This document shows positions 12,521 to 25,620 of a stretch of DNA of 64,000 nt, one piece after another. Source of the DNA: Plantago elongata (taxonomy: Eukaryota > Streptophyta > Magnoliopsida > Lamiales > Plantaginaceae). Position numbers and translations under genes: made by a program. The first letter of the stretch is position 1. Each line of letters starts with the position of its first letter. A model generated the notes under the pieces. The model made no database searches, had not been told where the DNA came from, and worked only from the letters and a program-made list of their open reading frames with translations. The DNA lies in the NCBI GenBank assembly GCA_036897095.1, contig JAYMSP010000059.1, forward strand, positions 34,245-98,244, given 5' to 3'.

Positions 12521-14488
12521 TCAAGGCCATTTGGTAAACTCAAATACTTTGAAAACAATATCGAGTCCTGTAGGGATCTGCCAGACGAAGAGGAGTACAT
12601 TGAGCCCATTCAATGCAATGTGAAGATTTCTTGCAGTTTCATTTCCCTTCTGCATCGGAGGCACTAATGCCGCTGCTGCTGCCCATAGGATCGTTATGGC
12701 TGTTTCAAATGCAAGAGATAACCATAATAAGCGCATTATAATTTGACTGTACTAGCATGCAGAGTGGAAACTAATATGCTTCAAATGCTCATATTGGATC
12801 ATACCCCAAGTTCTGCATTCTGCACATCTACATACATTTTCGATTAGGCCTAAATATAGAATTGGTTGCGAAGTCTCAAGATTGTCCCAAATGTTTGTGC
12901 TTTGTACAATTCTTAAATACGGTGAAGTACATTGTTCACAGACTTTATGTTACCAGTCCAGATGTGCTATATAAACCTAATTACATCAGTTTAACGACAG
13001 TCTAGCCAAAGTAAATAGAGAAGTGTGAGCATGTTTTGCTTGATAGGCATTGAAATGCATAACAAGTATGTCCCTTTTAGGATGTTGATAACAGAAGCTA
13101 GTGATTAGCAGTTGACTACAATATTACCTGCCCCAGCATACAAGTGAGGTCCGGGGAATAGCTTTCCAGTCCTGAGATATGTATTGACCCCTCCAAACAC
13201 CGATTCAAGCACCCCAAAACCGAGCAATATGGAACCAGCATTGAAGTGTTTGTCTCTGTATGAACCCTTGATCAGTTCTTTTCTTTCCTGAATCCCACAA
13301 GGTCAATTGAAAGACAAAGTAAGGAGATAGATGATAGATAGATACGTTCCACAGTCCCGAAAAGTTAAGCCTAACGAAGAGCATTGATTCGTTGATTGAT
13401 AATGCAAACCTCAGTAAGTTGTTGGATCTTGGTTTCAAGAGGGGATGGAGGTCCAGCAGGGGCAGGGTTACCATCTGGGGTGACGGCAACCGCAGGCTTA
13501 ACAACCTGCTTCTTGAGGTCGTTAATATCGTCCTGCACTGTTCTCACTCTCCTCCATTGCCAACCAAGATAACCAGCATACAATGTGTACAAGAAGAGAC
13601 CAGTCATTGCAAGTGGATGGATCAATGCAAAAGACCTGCCTTCAAAAATCCCATACTCACCTCCAGCAGCAAGTGCATCCTATTTCATTAATCAATACAT
13701 TATCTCATCATCAGCAGCAACAGTTAAAAAAAATCACATCTTTTTTGCACTAGTCAATCAGAAAGGCATATTATAAGTATTATAACCTGACAACTTACAA
13801 TAATATGAAATCCTCAGAAAACATACCATAAGCTACTAAAAAAACAAAACTTCTTCTAAACGCACAACACCAATGTTCTCATAAAGACTTACTCAGCTGC
13901 ATTTGCAAAGAGGGCTCAGTTTAAACTATTCATAAGAACTATTTCTACTAAGTTCATCATAGTGAAGCGTTCGTCCCTTAAAATTTGAAAAAAAATAAAT
14001 ATTTATAGGAAATATTTTCGATAAATTTAGCCTTCGCCCCCAACCTCGGAAATAAGACCATACATATAATTTCGCCCCGAACTTAAAATCCTGGGTCCGT
14101 CCCGAATCACAGTAACCGAAGGCTATGCAAACATGCAGTAAAAAATTTTGTTGGGAGCATCACTTGTTCTCTCGGTTCTTATTAATAAAATTTTGGACGT
14201 TTCAAAAAAAAAAAATGCAGTAAAATTAAAGAGAAAAGTTGAAAAAGGACATGCCTGGATATCAAGAAAGAAAGGCAATGTGAGCGCTCCAGCAGCAAGT
14301 GGGAGAGGTTTGATGAATGTGGGGGGGAATGGCAGTGGTGTTTGATTAAGAAGTACTAGTTCTTGAGGTTGCTTTTTAGTAGTAGGATGAAGTGGGATTT
14401 GGGGGATTTGATGAGATGTAGTTGATGGAAGCTGATTATTGACAGCAAATCTTAAGAAGCTGCTGCTTCCACTGAGTGTGCTCGCCAT
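12521..14488 (-). CDS. DUF4079 chloroplast membrane protein, 4 exons
   Basis: Exons 14488-14255, 13679-13410, 13287-13128 and 12699-12521 give 280 residues in frame. I chose the second in-frame ATG (14488) because MASTLSGSSSFLRF starts a typical transit peptide; an upstream in-frame ATG at 14593 would add 35 residues. The body has DALAAGGEYGIFEGRSFALIHPLAM, a hydrophobic segment GLFLYTLYAGYLGWQWRR, a charged linker, RDKHFNAGSILLGFGVLE, LRTGKLFPGPHLYAGA and two further hydrophobic segments. This is the DUF4079 family of plants and cyanobacteria (compare At3g61870), a multi-span plastid membrane protein whose biochemical role I do not know. Intron 1 needs a GC donor (CAG|GCATGT) and contains a transposon-like fragment. 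Confidence 0.87.
13970..14106. repeat. decayed transposon fragment in DUF4079 intron 1
   Basis: The stretch ends with TCCTGGGTCCGTCCC after a run with TTCGCCCCGAACTT, a phrase typical of degraded dispersed plant repeats. Very similar ends occur at about 37140-37255 and, more distantly, 29270-29335 in the same orientation. It lies inside intron 13680-14254. Confidence 0.5.
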
Positions 14489-14593
14489 ACTCTGCTTCTC
14501 TGTATTCTTGTCAAGAATTGAGTTGAGAGAGGTGACTGACTGTTTGGTGGTGTTGTTTCTTTCTTTCAAAGATGATAAGGAAGGTGAGGACAA

Positions 14594-15819
14594 CTTCTTC
14601 CCACTTCACACCCACTAAAACTCTACTTTTAAACGCGATGCGGGTTTAAGTTTTTAGTTCATTTTAATATCTATCTAACGGATTATGGGTGTTATGGATT
14701 TAAGTTAATTATTAAATGTTGCGGGTTTAACACGCATACCCAACCCTTAAAAATATTGCCGGTTCGGGTTTCAAAACCCATAAATGATCTTGGGTTTATC
14801 CTCACGATATTTTTAGTATCGGGTTGAATTCCAACCCATTTACAATACTACGTATATAATTGCCTTAAATCTAAGTTTTACATCAAAATGGTTTTCATTA
14901 AAAGTTCTCTTCAAAATGCCTCCTACCATGATTGCACACTTCCCATGACAATCAGCCCCTTGAATGAAACCAAGTGCTGGGGATTTATGTACCACGAAGC
15001 ACTTGTCAACAATATCATCAGGAGCTGCCAGTATGTTTCGGCACCGAAAGCAGCAGTAGAATCTTGATCCAATGCTCCCACCCTCCATCTCCAGGACAAG
15101 TTACAGCTTACAAACACAGAGAAGAACCAAGTATGACGGTAACTGATCTGTTGTTTCTTTTGGAATTCGTTGGTATCATTATATCATAAGTGGTAGTACT
15201 TCATAAGATATGGAACAGAACTCAACAGGCTTGGCGATTGGATAGGTACATGGTGAGATTGTCTTGATACATCTCATCATATATCCATAGTCAAATGCAG
15301 GAGCTTCAGTTTCTCTGAATTTGTCTCTAATCCTTTTGTTTTTTGTATTAGATATGACAAGTAATTCAATCAGTAGCCTTCCAATTCCACCCATTGTGCT
15401 GATATTCCACAAATGTTCTAGCAGGAAAGTTAGTTTTCAGATAAAATAGCAGAAGAAATTTACCACTAGGTCATTTATCACGTAAGAGAAAAAACAACTA
15501 AGCAAGCAATGAGTTTAAACATGTGGATTTCAAACGATTAGCTCAGAGATGTAACACAATAAAACGTTTTTAGAGTTGAGCAGAACATATACAAAAGAAA
15601 AGGAAGCTGCCCCTCTTCAAATCACCCAAGTAAAGATGACACCAGGCAGGCTGGTTATACGATCTGAAGGGGCTGATTGGCAAAGTCACGCCAAACCAAA
15701 ACAGGAGAAAAACGTTCACAGAAGCTAAAAGATGAAAAAAAGAAAACAGGGTAAAAACTCGCTAAAAAATCCTAAAACAGAAGACATGGATTCCAGCAGA
15801 GACGTTACACAACCACAAC
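14594..15819. other. intergenic region between the DUF4079 and WNK genes
   Basis: About 14630-14850 is rich in GCGGGTTT/AACCC phrases typical of a decayed dispersed repeat. A possible Yippee-like exon remnant lies at 14840-15088. The last 200 bases are probably the WNK 3' UTR. No RNA gene was recognised. Confidence 0.5.
14840..15088 (-). pseudogene. possible Yippee-like zinc-binding exon remnant
   Basis: A minus-strand open frame of 82 codons begins MEGGSIGSRFYCCFRCRNIL and continues with DDIVDKCF. The spacing Y-x-C-x2-C-R-N, then D-D-I-x2-K-x-F, matches the first zinc-ribbon half of plant Yippee-like proteins. The expected continuation (glycine loop, GLHTVADIYC block and second Cys pair) is absent and the frame runs into unrelated sequence. 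I found no partner exon nearby, so a gene fragment is the simplest reading. A chance resemblance is possible. Confidence 0.3.
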
Positions 15820-18579
15820 CTATGCATGTGTGTTCAAGGAATAACCACTTTCTTCTTTTGCCATCCAACTCATCTTGGCCTTCATTCCCCCCTCCCTCAA
15901 CAATAAAAGTTCTTGAAACCATTGCCGGTGATGTTCCTCAATTCCATTAGGCTCCCCTCCCAAATAGCCTTCAGGCTCTTTATCTTGCAGATTTGATGTT
16001 AAATCTCCGCTACTTGCAGGATTCCTACCTTCTGCAAATCCCTTATCCTGATCAGAGAAAAGTAGCATATCAAAGTTTTCTGCCAGCTCGCCTTCCATAG
16101 ATGGGCATACACCGCTGCCATTTCTGACATCATGCATTCTCTCTTCTTCATGGGATCCATTGCCAAATATCATATCAGAGACTCCTCTCCCAGAAGCTTT
16201 CAACATCTTGTCATTGTTTACTGAAGAATGTTCTCCCATGATCTCAAAAGTCATCGGGTCCTCAGAGAGTTTACTTCCAGGATCTGATAATGTAAATGGC
16301 AAATGGAGGGGCGATGCAAAATCACAAGTTGCATATAAACTTTCTCCATCGGCTGGAACTACACAGATTTGAGAATCATTATAAAAGTCAGTTGCATTAT
16401 CTTGTTTGGTCACTGACTTGGATGCAGCATCATCCCACTGATCTCCTACCCATGTTAGGCTGCATTCAGATGAAGGCTTCCAGTTTGGCAATATCTTCAT
16501 TATTAGAAAATCTATGAAGTTAGCTATGAAATCTACATCATGATCTGCCAGATCTAGTTGCTCAACCATTTCAGCTGCAACCGCTAGTGCTGTGTCCGAA
16601 TCAAGGTAGAAATCGAAGTGTATGTTCCTTACTTTTCCTACAATTTAGGAAAAAGTATATATTTCAAAATTGTTTGTTTGTCGCAAGCATTTACAGCGAG
16701 TGTCGGCAGAAACATATAGGTTATAAACTAGTGCTTTCCACTTACCACCATGGTCTTCAATGCGCAAAGTTAATGAGATTGAGTTGTCATCATTCTTCTT
16801 TCCTTTCAGTCTAAATTGATTGTTCTGGTGCGAACCTTGGAATTCCAGTACTGAACAACTACTGTTTCCAGAGCTGGAGACTGTATAGACTGATTTATAA
16901 TCAGGGTCAATGTCCATTGAATGAGGACCATAATTTGATGAACTTGTGGACTGATGAACATCGTTAGGCATTTGTAATGATTCATGACTAACTTCTTTTG
17001 GATTCTCGGTTTGAAGAAAAGGATCATTAAGAAGTTCTTTAGCAGATAACCTCTCAGAAGCTGGAAGCAAGCATTTCTCAATGAATGCTTTGACCTCTGG
17101 AGAAGCAACCTTGCTAAGAGATGCAGGTTTAATGTTCTGAGACAGGAAAATATATACTATAAGTATTTTCTTTGAATACACAGAATACCAAATACAAGAG
17201 TAAAAACGTAAAATCTTACATTCACAACTTTCTTATAGATCTGAGCAGGATTCTGGCATTCACAGTAAGGATATTCCAGAGTGATCATTTCCAACAAGCA
17301 CATTCCAAAAGAGTATATGTCTACTAATTCCGTGTACTCCTCTTCATATAGCTCTGGAGCCATAAACTCCGGGGTTCCTGACATGACAACACAGGTAATA
17401 AAGTAAATAGTACAATCCATAATCCATTTCTAATTTTCTGGAGAGAAAAACAATATACCAATCACACTCTTAGCAGTAGGCTGCTTCATAATGGTTGCCA
17501 ACCCGAGGTCACCAATTTTAACTTCTCCTTGATTTCCATTGATAAAGATATTGTCACATTTCAAGTCCCTGTGAACAATAGGTGGGTTTTGACTGTGGAG
17601 ATAGTCTAATCCACATAGAATCTGCCTTGTCCAGTTCTTTATAGCCTTCATATCGACCTTCCTGTGCTTTTTACAGTACCTAACCGACAATACACATATT
17701 GAGTATATCATGCAAGTTTTTTTTAAATCATACATAAAGAAGCACAGCACAGCAATAAGATGGGAGATAAAACTCACTGTCTTAGGCTTCCAGAAGTAAA
17801 GAGCTCGGTTATCATGTTGATAGTTTTCTTATTGTAATCAACCCAATGATCATACAACTTGATGATATTTTTATGCTTCAGCTTCCCAAGCAGAATAACC
17901 TCGAAGTTCACTTTCCCCAGGTCTTCAGGTGAGACAAACACATCATCAAATTTTACCCGGCTCCATGCTACTTCTATACCATCTTGTTGATCAAATGCTT
18001 TGTAGCTACAAGGTAAAAATAACCAAAAGAACAGACGATAGTCAGTTTTTAACACACCATCAACATTCCATAATTTTAATTTCGACAAAACAAACATGAC
18101 ATACACAGTCTTACATGCGCCCTTTCCAAGCACTTCTCTGTACTGCAAATGAAAAACAAACAAAGGAAAAGGAATTCAACTAACCAACTGACAAAGCAAA
18201 GCCTACGACATAATAACAGTAAAATGGATTATTTGCTCAATCATGTCAGGTCAGCTAGCTCAAATCATCATAAACACAATCCATACTAGAAAGTAGAAAC
18301 AACATTACATATTCAATCTAGTCCAGATCAAAATTAACCACAAAAAAGGTCCCGATTCGAGCACATGAAATACAAAAATGCGATCAATCAATAATACAGT
18401 AAACAGAAATCTGAAAAGATAGATAATAATGTTACCCGCACGTATCGACCGTCGGGAGAAATCTCAATGACATTAACATCAGTTTCATGATCATCAAGAC
18501 GGTGAGAAGCAGCGTAGGTGTTTCTAAAGGAAGGTGACATAGAGGATTCGGAGATTCGTAATCCCGCACTAGAACTCAT
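15820..18579 (-). CDS. WNK (with-no-lysine) serine/threonine protein kinase, 7 exons
   Basis: Exons 18579-18436, 18142-18105, 18005-17778, 17679-17459, 17377-17220, 17136-16746 and 16637-15820 join to 665 residues. The kinase domain covers about residues 48-310. The glycine loop is GKGACKTVY (54-62) and carries the WNK-type relocated catalytic lysine K59 in strand 2. Strand 3 reads EVAWS (72-76), lacking the usual lysine, which defines the family. The catalytic loop HRDLKCDN (173-180), DLG (194-196) and [15 protein letters not shown] are intact. A PF2-like region follows ([19 protein letters not shown]), then a long acidic, Ser-rich tail. The start gives [11 protein letters not shown]; longer upstream open sequence lacks kinase-like residues. 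Exon 2 is only 38 nt. Plant WNKs act in ion homeostasis, clock and flowering control; I cannot name the paralogue. Confidence 0.93.
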
Positions 18580-20696
18580 TCCGATTGAAATTGAGAAAAA
18601 CAACAAAGCCGACGACAACAACAATGGCAACAACAACGAAACAGAAATAGTAACAGAAGCAAGGATAATATATAGGAGAAAGGAATCGTTACAATGTCTC
18701 GGAGAAATTGTCCGCGCAGGAAGAATCATCCTGTTCGAATCGAGTGACTAATCGAGCTTCGCATTTACGATGGCAGGCAGAATTGGGGATAATTCGGCTT
18801 CCCATAAACTTTTGCTGTAATTCTAACCCTAATCCATGGCAGCTGATCGATGACGACGATGAAAAACAATGCGAAAATTGTCTTGTCATTTGCAGAAAAC
18901 CGGCTCCCATACTATCAACGAAAAACAAAATCAAATGAAATCAAATCAACCTAAACTTTTAAGATCTGATGATGGTGATAGTGGTGTGATAAACTCGATC
19001 ATCATCCTTAACAAAATCGAAGCAGATCAAATCAAATCAAACGCCATTCCTGTGTATTCTTCTTCTTCTCTTATCTTCACGGTGGTTAGAACTTAGAATA
19101 TAGATATCATCAATGGCAGAATTGGAGTTTTTTTTTTTTTTTTTTTTCTGTTTCGTGTGTGAATGAATGAATGAATGAAATTTGTGTCTCGTGTTTATCT
19201 CGGTTCCTTTATTTCTCTGTCTCTCGAGAATCGTATGAATCAAAAGAATCGATGATCCGCCAAAAAAGGGAAAAAACTGAAATAATTTCTATATATAGGC
19301 TTGATCCGCTCATTTAGAAGCTGTTGAATTGCAGATTCTACCCTCGCCAAATTTTAAAGTTGGATATTAGTCCTGCTATATTATTGTTACGTTTGAGACT
19401 ATTAATGCTTTAATATTTTATCCAGAATACAAAATTTTGTTCTATAAGGACACGATATGCGATTTATTCAAGCATGTTTAAAATGAAATTGATTAAATAA
19501 AAAATATGATCCCAAAATCATTATTTCACGAATCATTATACGTGCACATCTTTACTCATTGTATACATTTTTTATAAATATGTTTATTTTTTATTATTTA
19601 TTTAATACTTACATTTGTATAATTATTTCATAATCATGAATGGTATTTTTGTTGAATTAAACCATATCCTTATTTGTCGTACATGTTTCAATTCTAATTT
19701 AGAATACTAACTGCAAATTAAATATATATATTTACATCATTTTATTAAAAAAATCACATTTTGTGAACTCAATTATAATGATGTTACAAATTTGATTGTA
19801 ACCTTTCCCAACCAAACGTTACCATGAAGTCTTTATAAGTGAAACTCAATGTGATTTAAATTATCTAGAAAATGTAAATAAATGCATATATTTAAGATGT
19901 AATATGTGTCCCTAATGGCCCATTAGTGTAGGATATAGGAGCCTTAAGTATCAGGGATTAGAGAGCATCGAAACGACAATGGCTTCAATCACTATTGATA
20001 CGGATAAATTGAAGACTCCTTTTACTATATAGGCGATTAACAATTTTATATGTTGATGCTATTATGTTAGTGTTTAAGTTAGAGATTTAATTTCATAAAG
20101 AAACTTACCTTAATCTAGCTATACAATTTAATCTTCACATACATTAGACAAAACAATGGTTCAGACCAAGCAAAATTTAAGAATGAGCGCAGAGAACAAC
20201 CACTTCCAGAAAAGAGTCTCACACTCAATTCATTACACATATATCATCCTTAACTTACTCACTGCAGAAATTGTTCATACACAAGAAAAAGAAGAAGAAA
20301 CAAACACTACAAAGACTTTAGCATTTGTTTCTCACCAAAGACACACATACCATTCATTGTACACATTTTACAGACTCACCACCTATCAAACAAACTACAG
20401 TTGCACGGTCCGACCTACCTCCCTTTGGGTTTTCGGACAATATTTCATACCGCCTGGCTGAGTTTTACCAAGCACCCATCACACTGTATTTACATGCACA
20501 TTGCATTCTTCACAACTCTAGTAATTAGTTGCTTTCTACTGCCGTTCATTCTAGATCCCCCACTTAATACACTAGCTTCTGCTATCTCTATAGATACAAT
20601 CAGCTCCCAAAAATTGAGCACCCCACCACAACAGAGCATATCCAGAATCTAAAGCCACCTGAACTAGAAATAAAGAGACAATAGGATATACAAACT
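18580..20696. other. WNK promoter/leader and ARF 3' region
   Basis: Bases 18580 to about 19100 look like WNK 5' leader with CAACAA-rich tracts. A poly(T) run of about 20 and a (TGAA)n stretch lie at 19125-19180, and a minus-strand TATATATAG at about 19290. From 19300 to 20150 it is plain AT-rich sequence. Bases 20500-20696 are the likely ARF 3' UTR. No other gene seen. Confidence 0.5.
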
Positions 20697-23600
20697 TTAC
20701 GCTTCAGCTTTTGGCTGCGATTCTAAGCTTACGACTGTGCCTTCACCATCTGCACTCGATAACAGTAGCTTGCATCTAGGACTCATCTTCTTCACTTCCT
20801 CACTAGAATAGATGCAAATCTTTCTAGCCATCTTACAAAATTCCCTGCAAAATACAAACAAGCAACAAATAGGTATATCATTCAGATGCACGACGACATA
20901 CATTGATTGACTTTCAGATGTTTCAATTATACTTACGGCCATGGATCATCTCCCACGAGCATCATATCTCCCTCGTTATCAGTGTAGACTACTTCCCACT
21001 TGTTTCTCGGGCGCAACTCCCCCTTAATCTGAAACATGTTCTCCAGCTCCATGATAAGGTCATCATAGCCATTGAAAGCTAACAAGTCCACTCCACGTCC
21101 AACAGCCCCTTGCATTTGTACCTTCCAACATATATAATAAAATTTTCAGAATTTATACTTGACCTTATTTCAAGTGAATGAGCAATTGAACTAACCTTAA
21201 TGCGGGTTCTTGAAGTTAAAGCGGGCAGTTGCTTGCCCTCAGATGGGGAAATCTGTACTGTTTCTGTTTCTTTTGACGAATTTGGGGGGTCTATATTTTG
21301 TGTATCATCGGCTTCAGTTATCTTGAAGTGCGATTTGGAATCATTATCACAATATAGACTCAAACTCGAGTCCTTTATCGCTGGAATCATATTCCGAGAA
21401 TTGGTCCTTAAATCAAAGCCAAATAAACGGCAAGCCGAGGGGGGCGAAGCAGACTCGATCTTGTTCGACATTTCAACTTGATTGACATAACTACTTGCTT
21501 TTGATGAGAGGGGAGATTGGTAATCAGATAGAATTGATCGCATTAACACATTTCTGTTGTCTTTTGTAGATTCTCGGAACAGGCTAAGAGATGCATTCAC
21601 AAGTGACATAGATTGCCACACTTCACTGGGACGGGTCATGGAGCTGGGAATGATGGTCTTTGGGGGACAGAACACTAAGCTTTCGTTGCTTTGGATGTCA
21701 CTAGCACCAGTTAAGTGGCTCAGCTCAAGGGATTTGGCCGTATTTGCATACCAGAGAGGAGAACCAGCCATACCAATAGTAGCTTCTGCGTACAAATTGG
21801 AATCATGAGTCGATTGAAGAACAGTGTTTATCCTGCTAGAACAAAATGTCGTAGATGATAAATAAGGCATTTATGATAATGGTACCAGTACGAGGGACAT
21901 CAATTGGTCGAGGTCTTTTAATCTTTGTAGTAGACTGTGATTCATCATTGGAAGCATTAGCTACAAAAGGCTCTATCTCCCATGGAGAGACTCTATCTGG
22001 ACGGTGTATGTTTGCTGGTTCATCCCATTGCACCTAGTGGAAGCAGCTAGAAGTTAGATACATTTGAATATAATGAAGGCGTATTGACGTGCAGGTGCAT
22101 CAATGATTAGATGAGAGTCAAAAATTGTTTAACCTTAAGGGATCGCCATTTAGAGTCTGTCCACTGCGAAGAGAAGTCCCCAACGCCAACAATAGTACCC
22201 GCAAACCTGGAAAGATTTGTATTAATTGCCAGAAGAAATTAGAAGGAACAACCCCTATACAAAAAAGAAAACCACACCTTCTCTCAGGAGAATCTTCTCC
22301 TTCAAATCTCATCTTGAAACGCTTACCCACAGAAAATCCATGACGCATGGCCTCTAAATACTTGTTCATGCCAATGATGAATTGGCTTGTCCTGTTAAAT
22401 AGGAGACAAAGGTAAGATTTTACTTGAGATGATATAAAACCCAATATGAGGAGCAATGCAGGCAAGAAAAAAGCAGTCATGCCGTGGTTTGTAGTACACC
22501 ACAAATCGGGTTTGTGTTGTAATAGCATGTGATGCAGTAGCAAGCACTCCAAGATGCATGCTTTGGCTGGAGATAACAGAAGGTGGCATTGAGTTCTGCT
22601 GTCGAGCAAGACGTCGAACACCAACACGCAATTCCCCATCATCACTTCTGCAAGTCAAGATTTTTACTAGGAGGTTAGCACTAGCAGACAATATGTTAAT
22701 GATTCAAAGAAAGTATACAATAGCCACCTAGGGAAAAGACGACTACCTCAAGAAAACAAATGAATCACCCGCAATTAATCTCTTGGAGGTAACAAATGTA
22801 CTCCATCCCGTTGTAAGTAAGTGTCTCCTGGGTTGACCTGATGACAGGCAATTATTTAGGACTCTAGGAAGAAAAGGCATTGGCAATATTCGTCACGTGT
22901 TATAAATCCAAAGTACAATAATGTTCACTGTAAGAATGAGCTTGAATGCATAATTTAGCTTCAGCAGTTAAGAACTAGTAAATGTCCATCAATCAAGAGG
23001 AGGAAACAAAAGGTACCTCTGAAAATGTGCTTGAATCGCCACTCATACTCATGCAAATCTTTGGCGACCAAATCCTGCGTCGGGGTTGGTTGGCTCATAT
23101 CCTAAAGCATTGACAATCAGCAGATCAAACATCAAAAGGTGAAATAAGTTTGGAATATATTTTAATAGGACGGTCGAACGAGATAATGAGGAAGAAAACT
23201 AAGCATCAAGCTTGTTTACATCCCGAAAATGATTTTTCTTTAACCAATTAAATTTGCAAGTTGGATCTAAATGATATCCGCATTTTAGTCTGAAAAATCC
23301 AAAAGTGAAAGACGGGATATTTGACAACTTAATTACTTCGTTTTTCTCACCCCTATCAGCCCTCCTATCTTATCAAAGACATGCAGAGAAAAAAATAGCT
23401 TAATTTACCAGTGGAGGAAGGCATTCAGTAGCATGCTTCCGGAGAACAGAAAAACCTCCATGAGTGCTTGTATCAGATGCTGTCAAAATCTTACAAAAAG
23501 ATTGAACATTCTGCTTTGGTGGGTTAGCCTGAGATTTATCAGGACTAGTCGGCTCTGTTTGCTACAAAACAATTCAGGATCCCGAGAACATTAAGGTAGG

Positions 23601-24775
23601 TAGAAGAAAGTAGATAGCAAATACACAAAGTTTCAGTCTTTGTACCAAGATATATACAACACATATGTTTCTTCAACCAGTAAATACAGCTTAAGCCAAA
23701 GGATAAGTAAAGTAGGTAGGAACTCAATTTTTCATAGAATGACAAGTTCAATTGAGTAGAACTAATGGCATAATCGTGTAAGTTCTTATCCTTACATCCA
23801 TTTCTGGGAGTAAGGTGATCTGGGCATAGACTTCATCTGTTTCTTGTTCAGCCTATAAAAACATATTCGTTTAGTAAATAGTTAAAGAGATAAACATATA
23901 TAGAAGGTTACAATAAGGCCTTTGTGTTCTATGGTAGTAATACCAGTAACCGGATGTCAAAAACACGACAGAGTATCTTCCAAGGAAGATTGAACTGCGG
24001 AATATGTGTATCCAATTCCTTATTCGTTGATGCCTCTAACTGCAAGAATTAACACATATCATGTCATATTATCATACTAACCAAAGTGCAGTACGAGTTC
24101 AAGCAAAGGAAAATGAAGGTTTAGAGTGTATACTTGTTCCATATGACCCTGAGGAAAGTAGTAAACCCTCTCTCCACAGCAAGGAATATCCACCAAAGGC
24201 CCTGCACACGCCTTCCATAGCTCCGTATACAGATAGTCTTTCTCCCCACCTAACACAAGAACAAAGAAATCAAGCAAATCAGACCAAACAAGACAACAAA
24301 TCGAACAAACAAGTATTTACCAGACAAGATTAATAAGCCCCTAAAACATATAACAGTTGTTATTACGATAAATAAACACAAAGTAAGCATCAAAGGACAC
24401 AAAACCAGCTCAACCTAAAACAGCAAAAAAGGAATATGTGATGGAGACTTTGATTGAAGCCCCTTTCAATTCAGCCACCAACCAAAGGAATATACTGCTG
24501 CTGTAATAGCACTTTCTTCCAAACAAACACATAATCGAATCAAATGAAGTTTTACTATTACAAGAGTACTAGGAAGTAAGTAAGTAAACATCTTTGTTGA
24601 AGTTTAATGATAACATGGAAGCAATCAAATGGCTTGTTCTTCTTCTTCTTCTTGTTTTTAACAATCATGGTAAGAATTAAGAAAGATTGAAATAGAAAGA
24701 AATGATGATTCACACACCTGTTCCTTGACGAGAATTACCAGCTCTTCTTATCAACCCCACATCAACATGCGCCAT
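20697..24775 (-). CDS. auxin response factor, ARF9/ARF11/ARF18 group, 14 exons
   Basis: Fourteen exons: 24775-24718, 24249-24134, 24039-23944, 23852-23796, 23561-23409, 23101-23017, 22837-22747, 22647-22483, 22391-22278, 22206-22134, 22033-21886, 21785-21196, 21121-20937 and 20844-20697. They join in frame to 692 residues. Order: dimerisation flank ([13 protein letters not shown]), B3 DNA-binding domain ([34 protein letters not shown]), Auxin_resp domain ([17 protein letters not shown] to [10 protein letters not shown]), a Ser-rich middle region with RLFGFDL, and a C-terminal PB1 domain with its invariant lysine and the acidic [14 protein letters not shown]. The Ser-rich middle and the RLFG motif place it among class-B repressor ARFs. 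The sequence resembles ARF9 and ARF18 most. Intron 8 needs a GC donor (CACG|GCATGA). Intron 11 is 100 nt; reading through it would hit a stop. Confidence 0.93.
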
Positions 24776-25620
24776 TCACAAAATCTCACAGAATAGAACA
24801 CAACAACAACAACAGAAGCAATAAAACCCAAAATGAAAAGAAAAGAAAAGAAAAGAAAATCAAGAGAGAAAGATGGGAGGTTGAAGGTTTAAGAAGAAAG
24901 AATCAAGCTGCAAGAAAAGTTAAAACTGCCCATTCTGAATAGTATATATTTTCATATTCATACTAGTGAGAGACATAAATGAAAGAAGAAACAACATAAA
25001 TGGAGAAAAAAAGACTTGAGATCTTTATTGCATTCCTATCCCCTTTCTCTCTGTCTTTTTGCAGTTATTTTCTTTTATTCTCTCTCTCTCTCTCTCTAAA
25101 TATGATGACTAAATAGAAATAAATGAGTAGTAGTAGTATGTAATGGAAGAAGAAAAGCAAGAAGAAGAAGAAGAATAGAGCAGCAGCTGAACTCAACAAC
25201 TCATGAGTTTCTCTCACTTTTCAGTTACAAAACCGCTTATTGCTTTTGTCTCTTCAGTAACCAAATATTTGCCTTTATTTCTTCTGCCACTGATGCTCCT
25301 ACTGCTACTTTTGCCCTTTTCCTCTCTCTTTCTTGCTCTTTCTTTCACCAATTCTTCTTTTCTTCTCTCCTCTGTGTTAGTAAAAGATACTACTACTACT
25401 AGTCTACTCCTGGTAATTTTTTGACGAGTATAAAGAGGAATGGAAAGACTTCTCTTTTGCCTTATCACTACTTATCTCACTCACACAGATCGATCACAAC
25501 ACCTGAATTGAATTCAGCCAACCACCTCAACTCAATCAATGAACCAAACGTTACCACCTCCCATTTTCCACTTTCTCTCTCCAATACATCACACTATTGG
25601 ACTGTAAATACACGAAAATA
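24776..25620. other. ARF upstream region, purine/pyrimidine-rich
   Basis: Strongly strand-asymmetric sequence: GA-rich on the plus strand at 24810-25180, then CT-rich at 25200-25600, with (AAAAG)n at about 24835 and (TC)n at 25079-25097. This looks like a long ARF 5' leader and promoter. Short Ser/Leu-rich open frames here are a by-product of the CT bias. Confidence 0.5.
25079..25097. repeat. (TC)n microsatellite
   Basis: About nine to ten TC dinucleotides about 300 bases upstream of the ARF ATG. Confidence 0.9.

Noticed and set aside
21836-21885. Apparent frameshift or stop after ARF exon 11
   Set aside because: A 100-nt intron (21885-21786) with acceptor ACGCAG restores the frame exactly, so the gene is not broken.
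22118-22645. 175-codon minus-strand frame in the ARF gene
   Set aside because: It reads through ARF exons and introns out of the true frame; only parts of it match ARF.
25203-25424. 73-codon Leu/Ser-rich frame upstream of the ARF
   Set aside because: CT-biased leader sequence yields such frames by chance, and it lies antisense to the ARF leader.
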